Below are positions 48,185 to 58,448 of a stretch of DNA of 64,000 nucleotides, piece after piece. A program made the position numbers and the translations under genes. The DNA is taken from the NCBI RefSeq assembly GCF_000717345.1, contig NZ_JNZA01000024.1, positions 49,165 to 113,164 on the forward strand. Direction: 5' to 3'. The notes under the pieces were generated by a model. The model was not told where the DNA came from and did no database searches. It saw only the letters and a program-made list of their open reading frames with translations. The stretch comes from Streptomyces lydicus (GTDB taxonomy: Bacteria; Actinomycetota; Actinomycetes; Streptomycetales; Streptomycetaceae). The stretch's first letter is position 1; the number at the start of each line of letters is the position of its first letter.

Positions 48185-49495
48185 ATGTCCTCATCATTCA
48201 CGCACACCGCGGCAGGGACGGACCGGCGGACCGTCGCCGCGTCGGCCCTCCTGGGCGGCGGGCTGCTGCTCACCGGCGGCACCGGCGTCGCCCGCGCCCG
48301 GGGCCGGACACGGGCGCGCGCCCGCGACCGCGCGCAGGGCCCGGCCCGGCCCGCGGCCGGCCTCACCCTGCGGCTGCCCGCACCGACCGGCCCGCACCCC
48401 CTCGGGGTGACCACCCTCTACCTCGTCGACCGCTCCCGGCGCGACCCGTGGGACGCCGGCATTCCCGTACGGGAACTGATGGTGACCGTCTTCTACCCGG
48501 CCCGCGAGGTCCGCGGGCTGCCGGTCGCCCCGCAGATGACCGAGCGTGCGGCGGCCGCGTTCGCCGGCATCGACGTCCGCGTGCACCACCTCCCGGCGGC
48601 CGGGGTGGACTGGGCGGCGACCCTGACCCACGCCCACCCCGGCGCGCCCGCGCAGCCCGTACGGCGGCCGGTGCTGCTGTACAGCCCCGGGGGCGGCGAT
48701 CCGCGCACCCTCGGCACCGGCCTCGCCGAGGAACTCGCCAGCCACGGCCATGTGGTGGTGAGCGTCGATCACCCCGGCGACGCCGGTGAGGTCGATTTCC
48801 CCGGCACCACGCCGTACCGGGCCGACCCCGTGCGCACCACCGTCCTCAGGGACGATCCCCGGCGGGATCCGGCGCGGTTCCGCACCCTGATCGACACCCG
48901 GATCGCCGACCTCCGCTTCGTGCGGGACCAGTTGGCGGGCTTCGCGGCCGGGGGCAGCCCCGACGCGGCCGGCCGCGCCCTGCCGGAGCACCTCGGCCGG
49001 GCGCTGGACCTGCGGCGGGTGGGCCTCTACGGCCACTCCGCCGGCGGCACCGCGGTCGCCGAGGCGCTGTACGAGGACCGGCGGTTCGCCGCCGCGGCCA
49101 ACCTGGAGGGCTATCTGGACCATCCGCCGGAGCGGCCCGGTCCCGGCCGGGCGGGGGAGCTGTACCCCGTCGCCCGGTACGGCACGGACCGGCCGCTGCT
49201 CCTGCTGGGCTCCGCGGAGTTCATCGGCGCGCGGGGGCGCAGGGAGCTGGAGCGTTCCTGGTCGGCGATGCTCGCCCATCCCCGTGGGCGGACCCTTCGG
49301 CGGCAGATCGACCGCGCCGCGCACTGGGTGTTCACCGACTACGCCGCCCTGGCGCCCGCGCTGCAGGCCGCCGGCCTGATGACGGCCGCCGACCGGAACG
49401 CGCTGACCGGCCCGGTCGGCCCGGCGCGAGCGGTACCCGAGGTGCGGCACCACCTGCGGGCGTTCTTCGCCCGGCAGCTGTCCCGGAACGGGTGA
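48185..49495 (+). CDS. Exported alpha/beta hydrolase (PAF-acetylhydrolase-like)
   Basis: 436 residues. N-terminus TDRRTVAASALLGGGLLLTGG is a twin-arginine-like signal, followed by a basic linker. The fold matches platelet-activating-factor acetylhydrolase/lipase-like enzymes: VRRPVLLYSPGGG, VVSVDHPGDAG, the nucleophile elbow YGHSAGG (about residue 280), NLEGYLD, and a late AHWVFTDY with the likely catalytic His. Probably an esterase acting outside the cell. Divergent from the DUF5937 regulator. Confidence 0.83.
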   Translation: MSSSFTHTAAGTDRRTVAASALLGGGLLLTGGTGVARARGRTRARARDRAQGPARPAAGLTLRLPAPTGPHPLGVTTLYLVDRSRRDPWDAGIPVRELMVTVFYPAREVRGLPVAPQMTERAAAAFAGIDVRVHHLPAAGVDWAATLTHAHPGAPAQPVRRPVLLYSPGGGDPRTLGTGLAEELASHGHVVVSVDHPGDAGEVDFPGTTPYRADPVRTTVLRDDPRRDPARFRTLIDTRIADLRFVRDQLAGFAAGGSPDAAGRALPEHLGRALDLRRVGLYGHSAGGTAVAEALYEDRRFAAAANLEGYLDHPPERPGPGRAGELYPVARYGTDRPLLLLGSAEFIGARGRRELERSWSAMLAHPRGRTLRRQIDRAAHWVFTDYAALAPALQAAGLMTAADRNALTGPVGPARAVPEVRHHLRAFFARQLSRNG

Positions 49496-49502
49496 CGGTG
49501 CG

Positions 49503-51472
<1,970 letters not shown>

Positions 51473-51495
51473 CCGCACCACCCACGCGGGCGCGG

Positions 51496-51523
51496 GGCCC
51501 GGGGGCACCACCCCCGGGCCTTT
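51496..51523 (+). terminator. Hairpin terminator after the trypsin gene
   Basis: Perfect 10-bp stem (GGCCCGGGGG and complement), loop CACCA, then TTT. Confidence 0.75.
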
Positions 51524-51655
51524 GGTCCCGGACCTCCGTCCCGCGCGCCCCGGACGTTGGTCCGCCCCCGCCGGGGACCAAGCTCACCCCCGCGCCCGGG
51601 CCTTGTGCCGCCGGCGATGACCGTACGGCCCCTGGGCCCGCGGCCCGCCGCTGCG

Positions 51656-51661
51656 TAGCGT
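51656..51661 (+). promoter_or_regulatory. -10 element, leaderless small membrane protein gene
   Basis: TAGCGT ends 7 bases before the ATG at 51669. Confidence 0.45.
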
Positions 51662-51668
51662 GAACGGC

Positions 51669-51848
51669 ATGTCCACCGAGCCCCGCACCCGGCCCCGGGC
51701 GCGCGACCGCGACCACCGCACGACGGTCGTCGCCGCGCTGCTCCTCGCCGCCTCCGCCGCGGCCCTCACCTACGTCCTCCTCGGCGGCCACCACGGCCCC
51801 GTCGAAAAGGCCGCCGAACCCGCGCCGTCCCGGGTCCTGGCCTCCTGA
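51669..51848 (+). CDS. Small single-pass membrane protein
   Basis: 59 residues: a basic head (RTRPRARDRDHR), one transmembrane helix (about residues 20-40, TTVVAALLLAASAAALTYVL), then a short GGHHG-containing outer part. The TAGCGT -10 supports the ATG at 51669 rather than the GTG at 51660. No homolog is recognised. The next gene starts 120 bases downstream. Confidence 0.6.
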   Translation: MSTEPRTRPRARDRDHRTTVVAALLLAASAAALTYVLLGGHHGPVEKAAEPAPSRVLAS

Positions 51849-51968
51849 CGGCCCGGCCGCCCACATCTGTCCAACACCTCCACCCCCTTTGTCCATAGGC
51901 CGGTGCCCCGCCCCGGCAGCACGCTGTCCGCCGACAGCCAGTGCAGGCCGAAGGGGAGGACAGCGCGC

Positions 51969-54900
51969 GTGAACGAACAGACAGGTGCCCCGCGCGGGCC
52001 CAGCCGCAGAAAGGTCGTCACCGCCACCGCGCTCGCCCCGGTCGCCGGCGCCCTCCCGCTCGGCGCGCACCCCGCCGCGGCCGCCCACCGCGCCGGCGAG
52101 GCGGTGCTGCGCTCCGATGCGCTGGAGGTCCGCGTCGACACCGCCTTCCCGCGCATCGTGTCCTACACCGACCGCGGCACCGGCGCCGTCCTGTACGGCC
52201 AGGACACCCCCGTCACCCGCGTCCTGATCGACGACGTCCCGCACACCCCCGACGTCAGCCACCACGTCCGCGCCGACCGGGCCCGCTACGTCCTCCGCTT
52301 CGACGGCGGCACCACCCTCGAGGTGGAGATCGCCGTCCAGGGGTGGACCACCACCTGGCGGGTCACCGCCCTCACCGACACCCCGGCGCTGCGCGTCGGC
52401 ACCCTGGAGATCCCCGGCCTCGCCCTGCTCGGCGTGCGCAGCGGCCCGCCCGGCGCGGCCCTGCTCGCCGCCCGGATCGAACTGGACAAGGCCAAGAGCG
52501 GCGACACCTTCGTCCAGGTCACCGACGCCACCCCCGTCGAGGCCGCGCCCACCGGCTGCGCCTACGCCGTCGTCGCCACCGGCGAACTCGCCGCCGGCAT
52601 CGAGACCAACACCGTCTACGACAAGCCGTCCGGCGCCACCACCTGGGAGAACGGCCGGCTGTGGCGGCAGACCGTGCGGGGCGACGGCTTCGTCAAGGCG
52701 CAGCTGGTCCCGGGCCAGTGGACGCACCGGGCGGCCGGGCAGCCGTGGGACGCCACCGAACCGCTGCCGTACGCCACCGTCATCGTCACCCGCGACCGCA
52801 ACGGCGACGGCACCGCCGACTGGCAGGACGGTGCCATCGCGCTGCGCGACATCATGGTGATGCCGCTGGGCGCCGACGAACAGCATCTGCGGGTCGTCCC
52901 GCACATCCCGTTCAACTTCGCCAGCCAGGCCACCAACCCGTTCCTGGCCACCCTCGACAACGTCAAGCGGATCGCGCTGGCCACCGACGGGCTGCGGCAG
53001 TTCACCCTCCTCAAGGGCTACCAGTCCGAAGGGCACGACTCCGCCCACCCCGACTACGGCGGCAACTACAACGAGCGGGCCGGCGGCCTCGCCGACCTCA
53101 ACACCCTGCTGCGCGCCGGGAAGATGTGGCACAGCGACTTCGCGGTGCACGTCAACGCCACCGAGTCCTATCCCGTCGCGCACGCCTTCTCCGAGACGCT
53201 CGTCGACAAGACGGACAAGCAGTGGGACTGGCTCGACCAGTCGTACCGCATCGACGCCCGCCGCGACCTGGTCTCCGGCGACATCGCCGCCCGCTTCGCA
53301 CAGCTGCGCAGGGAGACCGACCCCGCCCTGACCACCCTCTACCTCGACGTCTTCCGCGAGTCCGGCTGGAACTCCGACCGCCTCCAGCGCCATCTGCGCG
53401 ACCAGGGCTGGCAGGTCACCAGCGAATGGGGGCACGGCCTGGAGCGCTCCTCGCTGTGGTCGCACTGGGCGAACGAGACCGACTACGGCCCGGACACCTC
53501 CCGCGGCATCAACTCCCGGCTGATCCGCTTCCTGCGCAACCACCACAAGGACGTCTTCGCGAACAAGTGGCCCACGCTGCTGGGCAGCGGCCGGATGGGC
53601 AACTTCGAGGGCTGGGTCGGCAAAACGGACTGGAACGCGTTCTACGCGATCATCTGGACCGACGCGCTGCCCGCCAAGTACCTCCAGGCGTACCCGATCA
53701 AGACCTGGGGCGCGCACGAGATCACCTTCGAGGGCCCCACCCGGACCTCGGTCAGCGACGCCGGCGGCACCCGCCGGATCACCACCGACGGCCGCCTCGT
53801 CTACGACGACGGCACCTATCTGCTCCCCTGGGAACCCCGCCGGGCCACCGACCCCGGCAAGCTCTACCACTACAACCCGCGGGGCGGGACGACCCGTTGG
53901 GACCTCCCGCGGGGCTGGTCGGCGGCCCGCGCGGTGTACGCCTACCGGCTCACCGACCAGGGCCGCACCCAGGAGGAACGCCTCCCGGTCAGCGGCGGCC
54001 GGGTCACCCTCACCGCCGAACCCGGCGTGGCGTACGTCGTCCACCGGGACCGGGCCCCCGCCCGGCGCGACCCCCGCTGGGGCGAGGGCACCCCGCTGCG
54101 CGACCCCGGCTTCCACTCCGGGACCCTCGACGCCTGGCAGACCATCGGCCCCGCCTCCGTCGAACGCTCCGAACGGGGCGACCACGAGCTGGTCATCGGC
54201 GCGGGCGGGGCGGCCACCGTCGCCCAGCGCCTCGGCCGGCTCGCCCCCGGCCACTACGCCGCGTCGGTGCAGATCGAGGTCGGCCGGACGGCCGGCGAGC
54301 GGCGGCGGGCCGGCCTGGAGGTCCGTACCGCCGACGGCGTCACCGCCGCCAACTGGACCGACACCTCGACCGCCGGCAACTACGTCGCCGCCGACCGCAA
54401 GTCCGGCACCCGCTTCCAGCGGCTGTTCACCCGCTTCACCGTCCCCGGGGGCGGCGGCCCGGTCACCCTCACCCTCACCGCGGCCGCGGGAGCGGCCCGG
54501 GTCCGGTTCGACAACGTCCGGGTCGTTGCCGCCGCGCCCACCGGGAAGCCGGGCACCCTGGCGTACGAGGACTTCGAGCACGTCCCGCAGGGCTGGGGCG
54601 TCTTCGTCAAGGGCGACGCGGGCGGCAGCACCGACCCCCGCACCCACCTTGCCCAGCGGCACGCCCCGTTCACCCGGCGCGGCTGGAACGGCAAGGCCAT
54701 CGACGACGTCATCGACGGCGGCCAGTCGCTCAAGTCACGCGGCGAGAACACCGGGCTGGTGTACCGCACCGTCCCGCACACCGTCCGCTTCACGCCGGGC
54801 CGCCGCTACCGGGTCACCGTCCGCTACGAGAACGAGACGGCCGGCCAGTACGCCTGGGTCACCGCCGTCGACGAGCCCGCACCCCGCGAGCTGAGCCGCA

Positions 54901-55055
54901 CCCCGCTGCCGGTCGCGACCCAGCCGGCCACCCACACCTACGAGTTCACCGCTCCCGACCGGGGCGAGGCGTGGGTGGGGCTGCGCAAGGTGGGGGAGGA
55001 CGGGACCGCGGAATGCGTCCTGGACGGCTTCGAGGTGCGCGAGGTGCGGGACTAG
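51969..55055 (+). CDS. GH101 endo-alpha-N-acetylgalactosaminidase, Tat-secreted
   Basis: A 1028-residue exported glycosidase with a twin-arginine signal (SRRKVVTATALA, residues 12-23). The GH101 family releases Galbeta1-3GalNAc from Ser/Thr of mucin-type O-glycoproteins. Seen here: an N-terminal beta-supersandwich region (about 45-290), the barrel with the likely nucleophile D460 (TLYLDVF) and acid/base E486 (TSEWGHG), and two C-terminal carbohydrate-binding-like beta domains (about 720-860 and 870-1025). A GGGGAGGA ribosome-binding site supports the GTG at 51969. The next gene downstream is a convergent beta-galactosidase. Confidence 0.88.
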   Translation: MNEQTGAPRGPSRRKVVTATALAPVAGALPLGAHPAAAAHRAGEAVLRSDALEVRVDTAFPRIVSYTDRGTGAVLYGQDTPVTRVLIDDVPHTPDVSHHVRADRARYVLRFDGGTTLEVEIAVQGWTTTWRVTALTDTPALRVGTLEIPGLALLGVRSGPPGAALLAARIELDKAKSGDTFVQVTDATPVEAAPTGCAYAVVATGELAAGIETNTVYDKPSGATTWENGRLWRQTVRGDGFVKAQLVPGQWTHRAAGQPWDATEPLPYATVIVTRDRNGDGTADWQDGAIALRDIMVMPLGADEQHLRVVPHIPFNFASQATNPFLATLDNVKRIALATDGLRQFTLLKGYQSEGHDSAHPDYGGNYNERAGGLADLNTLLRAGKMWHSDFAVHVNATESYPVAHAFSETLVDKTDKQWDWLDQSYRIDARRDLVSGDIAARFAQLRRETDPALTTLYLDVFRESGWNSDRLQRHLRDQGWQVTSEWGHGLERSSLWSHWANETDYGPDTSRGINSRLIRFLRNHHKDVFANKWPTLLGSGRMGNFEGWVGKTDWNAFYAIIWTDALPAKYLQAYPIKTWGAHEITFEGPTRTSVSDAGGTRRITTDGRLVYDDGTYLLPWEPRRATDPGKLYHYNPRGGTTRWDLPRGWSAARAVYAYRLTDQGRTQEERLPVSGGRVTLTAEPGVAYVVHRDRAPARRDPRWGEGTPLRDPGFHSGTLDAWQTIGPASVERSERGDHELVIGAGGAATVAQRLGRLAPGHYAASVQIEVGRTAGERRRAGLEVRTADGVTAANWTDTSTAGNYVAADRKSGTRFQRLFTRFTVPGGGGPVTLTLTAAAGAARVRFDNVRVVAAAPTGKPGTLAYEDFEHVPQGWGVFVKGDAGGSTDPRTHLAQRHAPFTRRGWNGKAIDDVIDGGQSLKSRGENTGLVYRTVPHTVRFTPGRRYRVTVRYENETAGQYAWVTAVDEPAPRELSRTPLPVATQPATHTYEFTAPDRGEAWVGLRKVGEDGTAECVLDGFEVREVRD

Positions 55056-55081
55056 GGCCGGGCCCGCGGGCGTCCCGGAAC

Positions 55082-55119
55082 GGGCCGTGGGGGCGGGGTC
55101 GGCGCGCCCCCACGGTCCC
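55082..55119. terminator. Bidirectional hairpin terminator
   Basis: CCGTGGGGGCG and its complement (with a bulge) and a GGG/CCC extension, between the convergent GH101 and GH35 genes. Confidence 0.6.
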
Positions 55120-55211
55120 GGACGGGGACCCGGACCCCGGGCCCCGGGCCCACGGCCCACCGCCCCCGGCCCATCGCCCCTCGGCCCCGTCCGTGCCGTC
55201 GCCGGCTGCCG

Positions 55212-57095
55212 TCACGGCGCCTCTGCGCGCACCTCCGCGCAGGGATACAGACCGGGCGCCCCCGCCCCCGTTCCTTCCCCCACCGGGGCCGGGGCGCCCT
55301 CCCACTCCCACAGCAGCAACTCGTTGTCGCCCTCCCGCAGTACCGGCCCCGGCACGTACAGGGTGTGCTGCGGGCCGACGGACCGGTAGCGGCCCAGACA
55401 GAACCCGTTGAGCCACGCGAAGCCGTGCGCCCAGCCCGGCAGCGCGAGGTCCGCGTCGCCCGGCCGCCCGGTCACCGTCAGCGTCCCCCGGTACAGGCCC
55501 GCGGCCCCGCCCGCCTCCGCCACCGGGCGGAACGCGACCCTGGCCGGCGCCCCGGCCTCCTCCAGCGCGTCCAGCCGCAGGCCCCGCGACCGCACGCCGT
55601 GCAGGTACTGCCGCTCGTGCAGCAAGCCGCCGGTGAGGCCCTTGGACTCGCCCAGCCGCGGCCCGTAGTTGACCCGCCCCAGCGACCCCACCCACAGCTC
55701 CACCGACGCCGGCCCCGCCACCTCACCGAGGTCCGCGTCCGCACCGTCCACCACGCCCCGCCGCTCCCCGTCGACGAACACCACCGCCCGGTCCCGCAGC
55801 CCCCGCACCCGCAGCGGATACCGGCCCCGCGGCCCCGGCACCGCCACCCGGTAGCGCACCAGGCCGCGGTCCACGCCCAGCTCCTCGAATGTCGCCGGGG
55901 CACCGCCCTCGGTCTCCGCGCCGCCCAGCGCGTCCATCACCGCGCCGGCCGGCGCCCACTCCGCGAGCACCGCCCGCACCGGGGCGGCGAGCACCGGCAG
56001 CGGCGCGGGCGGCTCGGGCAGCGGCCCGTCCGCGTACCCGGCGAGCACCTCCCGGAACCGCCGGAACTTCTCCGTCGGCCGGCCCCGTTCGTCGACCGGC
56101 GCCCCGTAGTCGTAGGAGGTGACGGTCGCCCGCAGCTCCCCGTCGTGCAGCTCGCCCGCCCGGTTCGCGCCCGCCCAGCCGCCGAAGTTCGAACCGCCGT
56201 GCGCCATGTAGACGTTGACCGACGCCCCGCACTCCAGGATCTCCCGCAGCTCCGCCGCCGCGTCCCCGGCCGTCCGCGGCTCCGGTGCCGCGCCCCAGTG
56301 CGTGAACCACCCGCACCAGAACTCCGCGCACATCAGCGGCCCGCGCGGCTGATGGCGGCGCAGCGCCGCGAACGCCTCCCGGGCCCCCGCGCCGAAGTTG
56401 ACGGTCGCCGGCACCCCGGGCACCGAGCCGCCGGTGAGCATGTGGTCCTCGGGACCGTCCGAGGTGAACAGCGGCACCCGCACGCCCAGCGCCCGCAGCC
56501 GCTCCACGAGGTGCGCCAGGTAGCGGGCATCGCTGCCGTACGAGCCGTACTCGTTCTCCACCTGCACCATGAGCACCGGCCCGGCGCCCGGCCCGCGCGG
56601 CGCGGACGCCGCGGTGCACTGGCGCGCCACCACCTGCGGCAGCAGCCGCGCGAACCACGCGTCCACCGCCGCCAGATACGCCGCGTCCCGGGTGCGCACG
56701 CGCCGGCCCAGCGGCCCGGTCAGCCAGTCCGGCAGCCCGCCGTTCTCCCACTCCGCGCAGATGTACGGCCCCGGCCGGACGATCGCCCACAGCCCCGCGG
56801 CGCCCGCCGCGTCCAGGAACCGGCCCAGCGCCTCCGGGTCCCGGAACACGCCGGGCCGCGGCTCGTGGAGGTTCCACGGCACGTACGTCTCCACACAGTT
56901 CAGGCCCATCGCCCGGAGCATCGCGAGCCGGTGGCCCCACTGCGCCTCGTGCACCCGGAAGTAGTGCAACGCCCCGGACAGCAGCCGCACCGGCCGTCCG
57001 TCCAGCGTGAAGTCCCGCTCGCCCACCGCGAATCCCGCCACGTCACCGCCCCCTGAGTCCTGGCCCCCGGGCCGCCGGCCGGCGCCCACGGTCAC
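55212..57095 (-). CDS. GH35 beta-galactosidase
   Basis: 627 residues, no signal peptide, so probably cytoplasmic. GH35 features: LSGALHYFRV, ETYVPWNLHEP, GPYICAEWENGGLPDWL, the acid/base E182 (QVENEYGSYG) and nucleophile E258 (CAEFWCGWFTHWG), and MAHGGSNFG; then beta-sandwich domains. It should hydrolyse terminal beta-linked galactose, including Galbeta1-3 linkages in many family members. Divergent from an AraC regulator (102 bases between starts), and next to a GH101 enzyme that releases Galbeta1-3GalNAc. GTG start; a few alternatives exist in the Gly-rich head. Confidence 0.95.
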   Translation of the reverse strand: MTVGAGRRPGGQDSGGGDVAGFAVGERDFTLDGRPVRLLSGALHYFRVHEAQWGHRLAMLRAMGLNCVETYVPWNLHEPRPGVFRDPEALGRFLDAAGAAGLWAIVRPGPYICAEWENGGLPDWLTGPLGRRVRTRDAAYLAAVDAWFARLLPQVVARQCTAASAPRGPGAGPVLMVQVENEYGSYGSDARYLAHLVERLRALGVRVPLFTSDGPEDHMLTGGSVPGVPATVNFGAGAREAFAALRRHQPRGPLMCAEFWCGWFTHWGAAPEPRTAGDAAAELREILECGASVNVYMAHGGSNFGGWAGANRAGELHDGELRATVTSYDYGAPVDERGRPTEKFRRFREVLAGYADGPLPEPPAPLPVLAAPVRAVLAEWAPAGAVMDALGGAETEGGAPATFEELGVDRGLVRYRVAVPGPRGRYPLRVRGLRDRAVVFVDGERRGVVDGADADLGEVAGPASVELWVGSLGRVNYGPRLGESKGLTGGLLHERQYLHGVRSRGLRLDALEEAGAPARVAFRPVAEAGGAAGLYRGTLTVTGRPGDADLALPGWAHGFAWLNGFCLGRYRSVGPQHTLYVPGPVLREGDNELLLWEWEGAPAPVGEGTGAGAPGLYPCAEVRAEAP

Positions 57096-57130
57096 CGGTC
57101 ACCCTCGCCCTCTGGCGGTGTGACGGTCCA

Positions 57131-57160
57131 TGGACAAAGATCGGCGTTGTTTGGACGAAG
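57131..57160 (+). promoter_or_regulatory. AraC-type direct repeat
   Basis: TGGACAAAG (57131) and TGGACGAAG (57152), 21 bases apart (two helical turns), in the region between the GH35 and AraC genes. Direct repeats with this spacing are typical of AraC-family sites. Confidence 0.5.
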
Positions 57161-57197
57161 CGGAACGGAAGAGGTACGGAGGACGGGAGGTCCGGGC

Positions 57198-58085
57198 GTG
57201 TACCACACCTGGATGCGCTACTTCACCCCGAGCCCGGTCCACCACCGGCTCGGCCTGGTCTGCCTGGGCGTCGGCCTCCAGCACGGCGCGCTGCCCACGG
57301 TCGGCCCGCGCACCCTCGACCACCACGTCGCCATCGTCATCAGCGCCGGCCGCGGCTGGTTCACCGCCCCCGACGGCCGCCGCCGGGCCGTCACCGCGCC
57401 CGCCCTGCTGTGGATCGTCCCCGGGGTGACCCACCACTACGGCGCCGACCCGGACACCGGCTGGGACGAGAGCTTCGTCGACTTCACCGGCCCGGCCGCC
57501 GCCACCTACACCGAACTCGGCTACATCGAACCGGACGAGCCGGTCGTCCCGCTCGCCGACACCGGCCCCGCCCGCGCCGCGGTCGGCCGCATCGCGCGCG
57601 CCGCCCGCCGCGGCAACCCCCTGCTGGAGGTGGAGACCTCCGCCGCCGTCCACGAACTCCTCGTCGCGCTGCGCCGCGCCCGCGCCGACACCGACGCCGA
57701 CGGCGACCCCGTCCTGGCGGCCCTGGCCCGCGACGCCTTCCTGCCCCTGTCGGTCGCCGAGCACGCCGCCCGGCACGGCATGACCCCGGCCGAACTGCGC
57801 ACCGCCGTACGCCGCGGCGCCGGCTGCAGCCCCAAGGACTACCTGCTGGGCATCCGCCTGGGCCGCGCCAAGGAACTCCTGGTCGGCACCGAACTCCCGG
57901 TCGCCGCGGTGGCCCGCCGGGTCGGCTACGACGACCCGGCCTACTTCAGCCGGCTGTTCACCCGCCGTGTCGGCACCGCCCCGGTCCGCTTCCGCGACCG
58001 GCAGATCCGCAGTGTTCCCGGCGGCTGGTCCACGCAGATCCCGGACCCGGACAAACCCCCACTGGTCAGCGGGGGCGGTCCGTAG
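57198..58085 (+). CDS. AraC family transcriptional regulator
   Basis: 295 residues: an N-terminal sugar-binding-like cupin (about 15-145, with ISAGRGWFTAPDG and VPGVTHHYG) and a C-terminal double-HTH domain (about 185-275: LSVAEHAARHGMTPAELRTAVRRGAGCSPKDYLLGIRLGRAKELL... VGYDDPAYFSRLFTRRVGTAP). The GTG at 57198 has GGGAGG 7 bases upstream; the longer frame from 57120 lacks such a site and would contain the direct repeats. Likely activator of the divergent GH35 gene in response to a galactoside. Confidence 0.92.
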   Translation: MYHTWMRYFTPSPVHHRLGLVCLGVGLQHGALPTVGPRTLDHHVAIVISAGRGWFTAPDGRRRAVTAPALLWIVPGVTHHYGADPDTGWDESFVDFTGPAAATYTELGYIEPDEPVVPLADTGPARAAVGRIARAARRGNPLLEVETSAAVHELLVALRRARADTDADGDPVLAALARDAFLPLSVAEHAARHGMTPAELRTAVRRGAGCSPKDYLLGIRLGRAKELLVGTELPVAAVARRVGYDDPAYFSRLFTRRVGTAPVRFRDRQIRSVPGGWSTQIPDPDKPPLVSGGGP

Positions 58086-58097
58086 CGGGAGCGGGCG

Positions 58098-58247
58098 TCA
58101 GGGCGAGAGTTCCGCCAGCGTCCGCCCCGCGGTCTCCTCACCGAACGCGGCGGACGCCGGCGCCCCCAGCAGCGCGACCCCGCCGAGCAGCGCGAAGACG
58201 CCCGGCAGTCCGGCGCTGCCGGCGTGCCCCGCGCCGACCACCAGCGG
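58098..58247 (-). pseudogene. C-terminal remnant of an MFS sugar permease
   Basis: Forty-nine codons and a stop read as the last transmembrane helix and tail of an MFS sugar transporter: LPGVFALLGGVALLGA, then FGEETAGRTLAELSP, the GEETxGRxLEEL ending of the sugar-porter family. No start codon or upstream transporter sequence remains; the preceding 200 bases up to pepN carry no recognisable gene. It lies convergent to araC and next to the GH35/GH101 genes, so it is probably what is left of an imported-sugar permease of this locus. Confidence 0.7.
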
Positions 58248-58448
58248 TCCCCGCCGTCGGCGTCCGGCCCGGCGTCCGGTCCGGTGTCCGCCTCCGTGAG
58301 CGACCGCTCCAGCCTGGACGGCAGCCGCGCCGGCTGACGGCACTCGGCGGGGGAGAGGCCGGCCGGCATCCGCCGCTCGTTCTCCTGACCTTCCCGGCCT
58401 GCGCAAACCCCCGTGCACCGGCCACCGGCCGTACGGCAGCATGGCCCC

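Noticed and set aside
48111..48410. Small overlapping frames in the DUF5937/hydrolase divergent region
   Set aside because: Arg/Pro/Ala-rich shadows of the exported hydrolase signal region.
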